A stretch of 32,836 nt of DNA, taken from Carboxydocella sporoproducens DSM 16521 (GTDB lineage: Bacteria; Bacillota; GCA-003054495; Carboxydocellales; Carboxydocellaceae). A model generated the notes under the pieces. That model saw only the letters and a list, made by a program, of their open reading frames with translations. It was not told the origin of the DNA and ran no database searches. The DNA lies in NCBI RefSeq assembly GCF_900167165.1, contig NZ_FUXM01000028.1, positions 1 to 32,836 on the forward strand, given 5' to 3'. Within the stretch, counting starts at the first letter, position 1. The number at the start of each line of letters is the position of its first letter. The position numbers and the translations under genes were made by a program. Below, one piece after another: positions 32,759 through 32,836 of this stretch.

Positions 32759-32794
32759 AATGTCACCTTGTAAAGTATTTTGATAAAATGTCAC
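32759..32794 (+). promoter_or_regulatory. direct repeats upstream of the gene at the right edge
   Basis: AATGTCAC occurs at 32759-32766 and 32787-32794 in the similar contexts TTGTGATAATGTCAC and TTTTGATAAAATGTCAC. The first also forms GTGA-N5-TCAC. TAAAAT in the second copy could be a -10 box. A repressor or activator site is possible. Confidence 0.35.
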
Positions 32795-32819
32795 TATGAG
32801 AAACGAGGTGCGTTATCTA

Positions 32820-32836
32820 ATGACACAAAAACAACT
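32820..32836 (+). CDS. start of a + strand gene cut by the window edge
   Basis: An ATG at 32820 is preceded nine bases upstream by GAGGTG and followed by ACA CAA AAA CAA (M-T-Q-K-Q). Too little is present to identify it. Confidence 0.4.

Noticed and set aside
1-32836. Insertion sequences, prophage or integrative-element genes
   Set aside because: No transposase, integrase, phage or conjugation gene is present, and gene order is continuous and operon-like throughout.

Overview
The window looks like a chromosomal segment of an anaerobic, spore-lineage Firmicute (Clostridia/Peptococcaceae type; a metal- or CO-metabolising thermophile such as Carboxydocella or Thermincola would fit, but I could not test this). 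Reasons: strong AGGAGG ribosome sites, GTG/TTG starts, rho-independent terminators, System II (ResB/CcsA) cytochrome c maturation, oxygen-independent haem synthesis ending in AhbD, and promoter strings matching the sporulation-lineage sigma-H consensus. All protein genes run on the + strand; two tRNAs at the right edge are on the - strand.

Layout. (1) 1-263: a small zinc-ribbon protein and its terminator. (2) 298-16872: one long apparent transcription unit. It holds a membrane-anchored NHL beta-propeller protein, a secreted 6-haem cytochrome and a 2792-residue secreted cytochrome with 42 CXXCH sites, two CX3CH sites and one CX3CK-like site. After a hairpin come two consecutive ResB-CcsA pairs, a 105-residue membrane protein and a B12-binding-type radical SAM enzyme. 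(3) 16930-18190: a secreted 3-haem cytochrome with its own promoter and terminator. (4) 18230-29405: a third, canonical ResB-CcsA pair, then sirC, hemA, hemC, cobA-hemD, hemB, ahbD, hemL, a membrane-anchored di-haem cytochrome and cheR. (5) 29421-32496: a Ca2+/H+ antiporter and an FtsA/PilM-like ATPase with an extended C-terminus. (6) 32509-32723 (-): tRNA-Pro(GGG) and tRNA-Leu(CAG) behind one promoter. (7) The first codons of a + strand gene at the right edge.

How it fits together. The window encodes about 53 canonical c-haem sites plus 2-3 non-canonical ones, haem synthesis from glutamyl-tRNA through uroporphyrinogen III to precorrin-2/sirohydrochlorin, the last step to haem b (AhbD), and three haem-ligation complexes. 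Pairs 1 and 2 sit directly behind the giant cytochrome and resemble each other more than pair 3, which leads the haem operon. The strongest hypothesis here is that the extra pairs are cytochrome c synthases dedicated to the unusual CX3CH/CX3CK sites or to the very large substrate. Three near-perfect sigma-H-type promoters (GCAGGA...GAAT) precede the cytochrome unit, the ccs3 unit and the sirC-hemA unit, suggesting co-regulation of cytochrome production and haem supply with the transition/sporulation programme. These are readings of sequence only; no searches were run.
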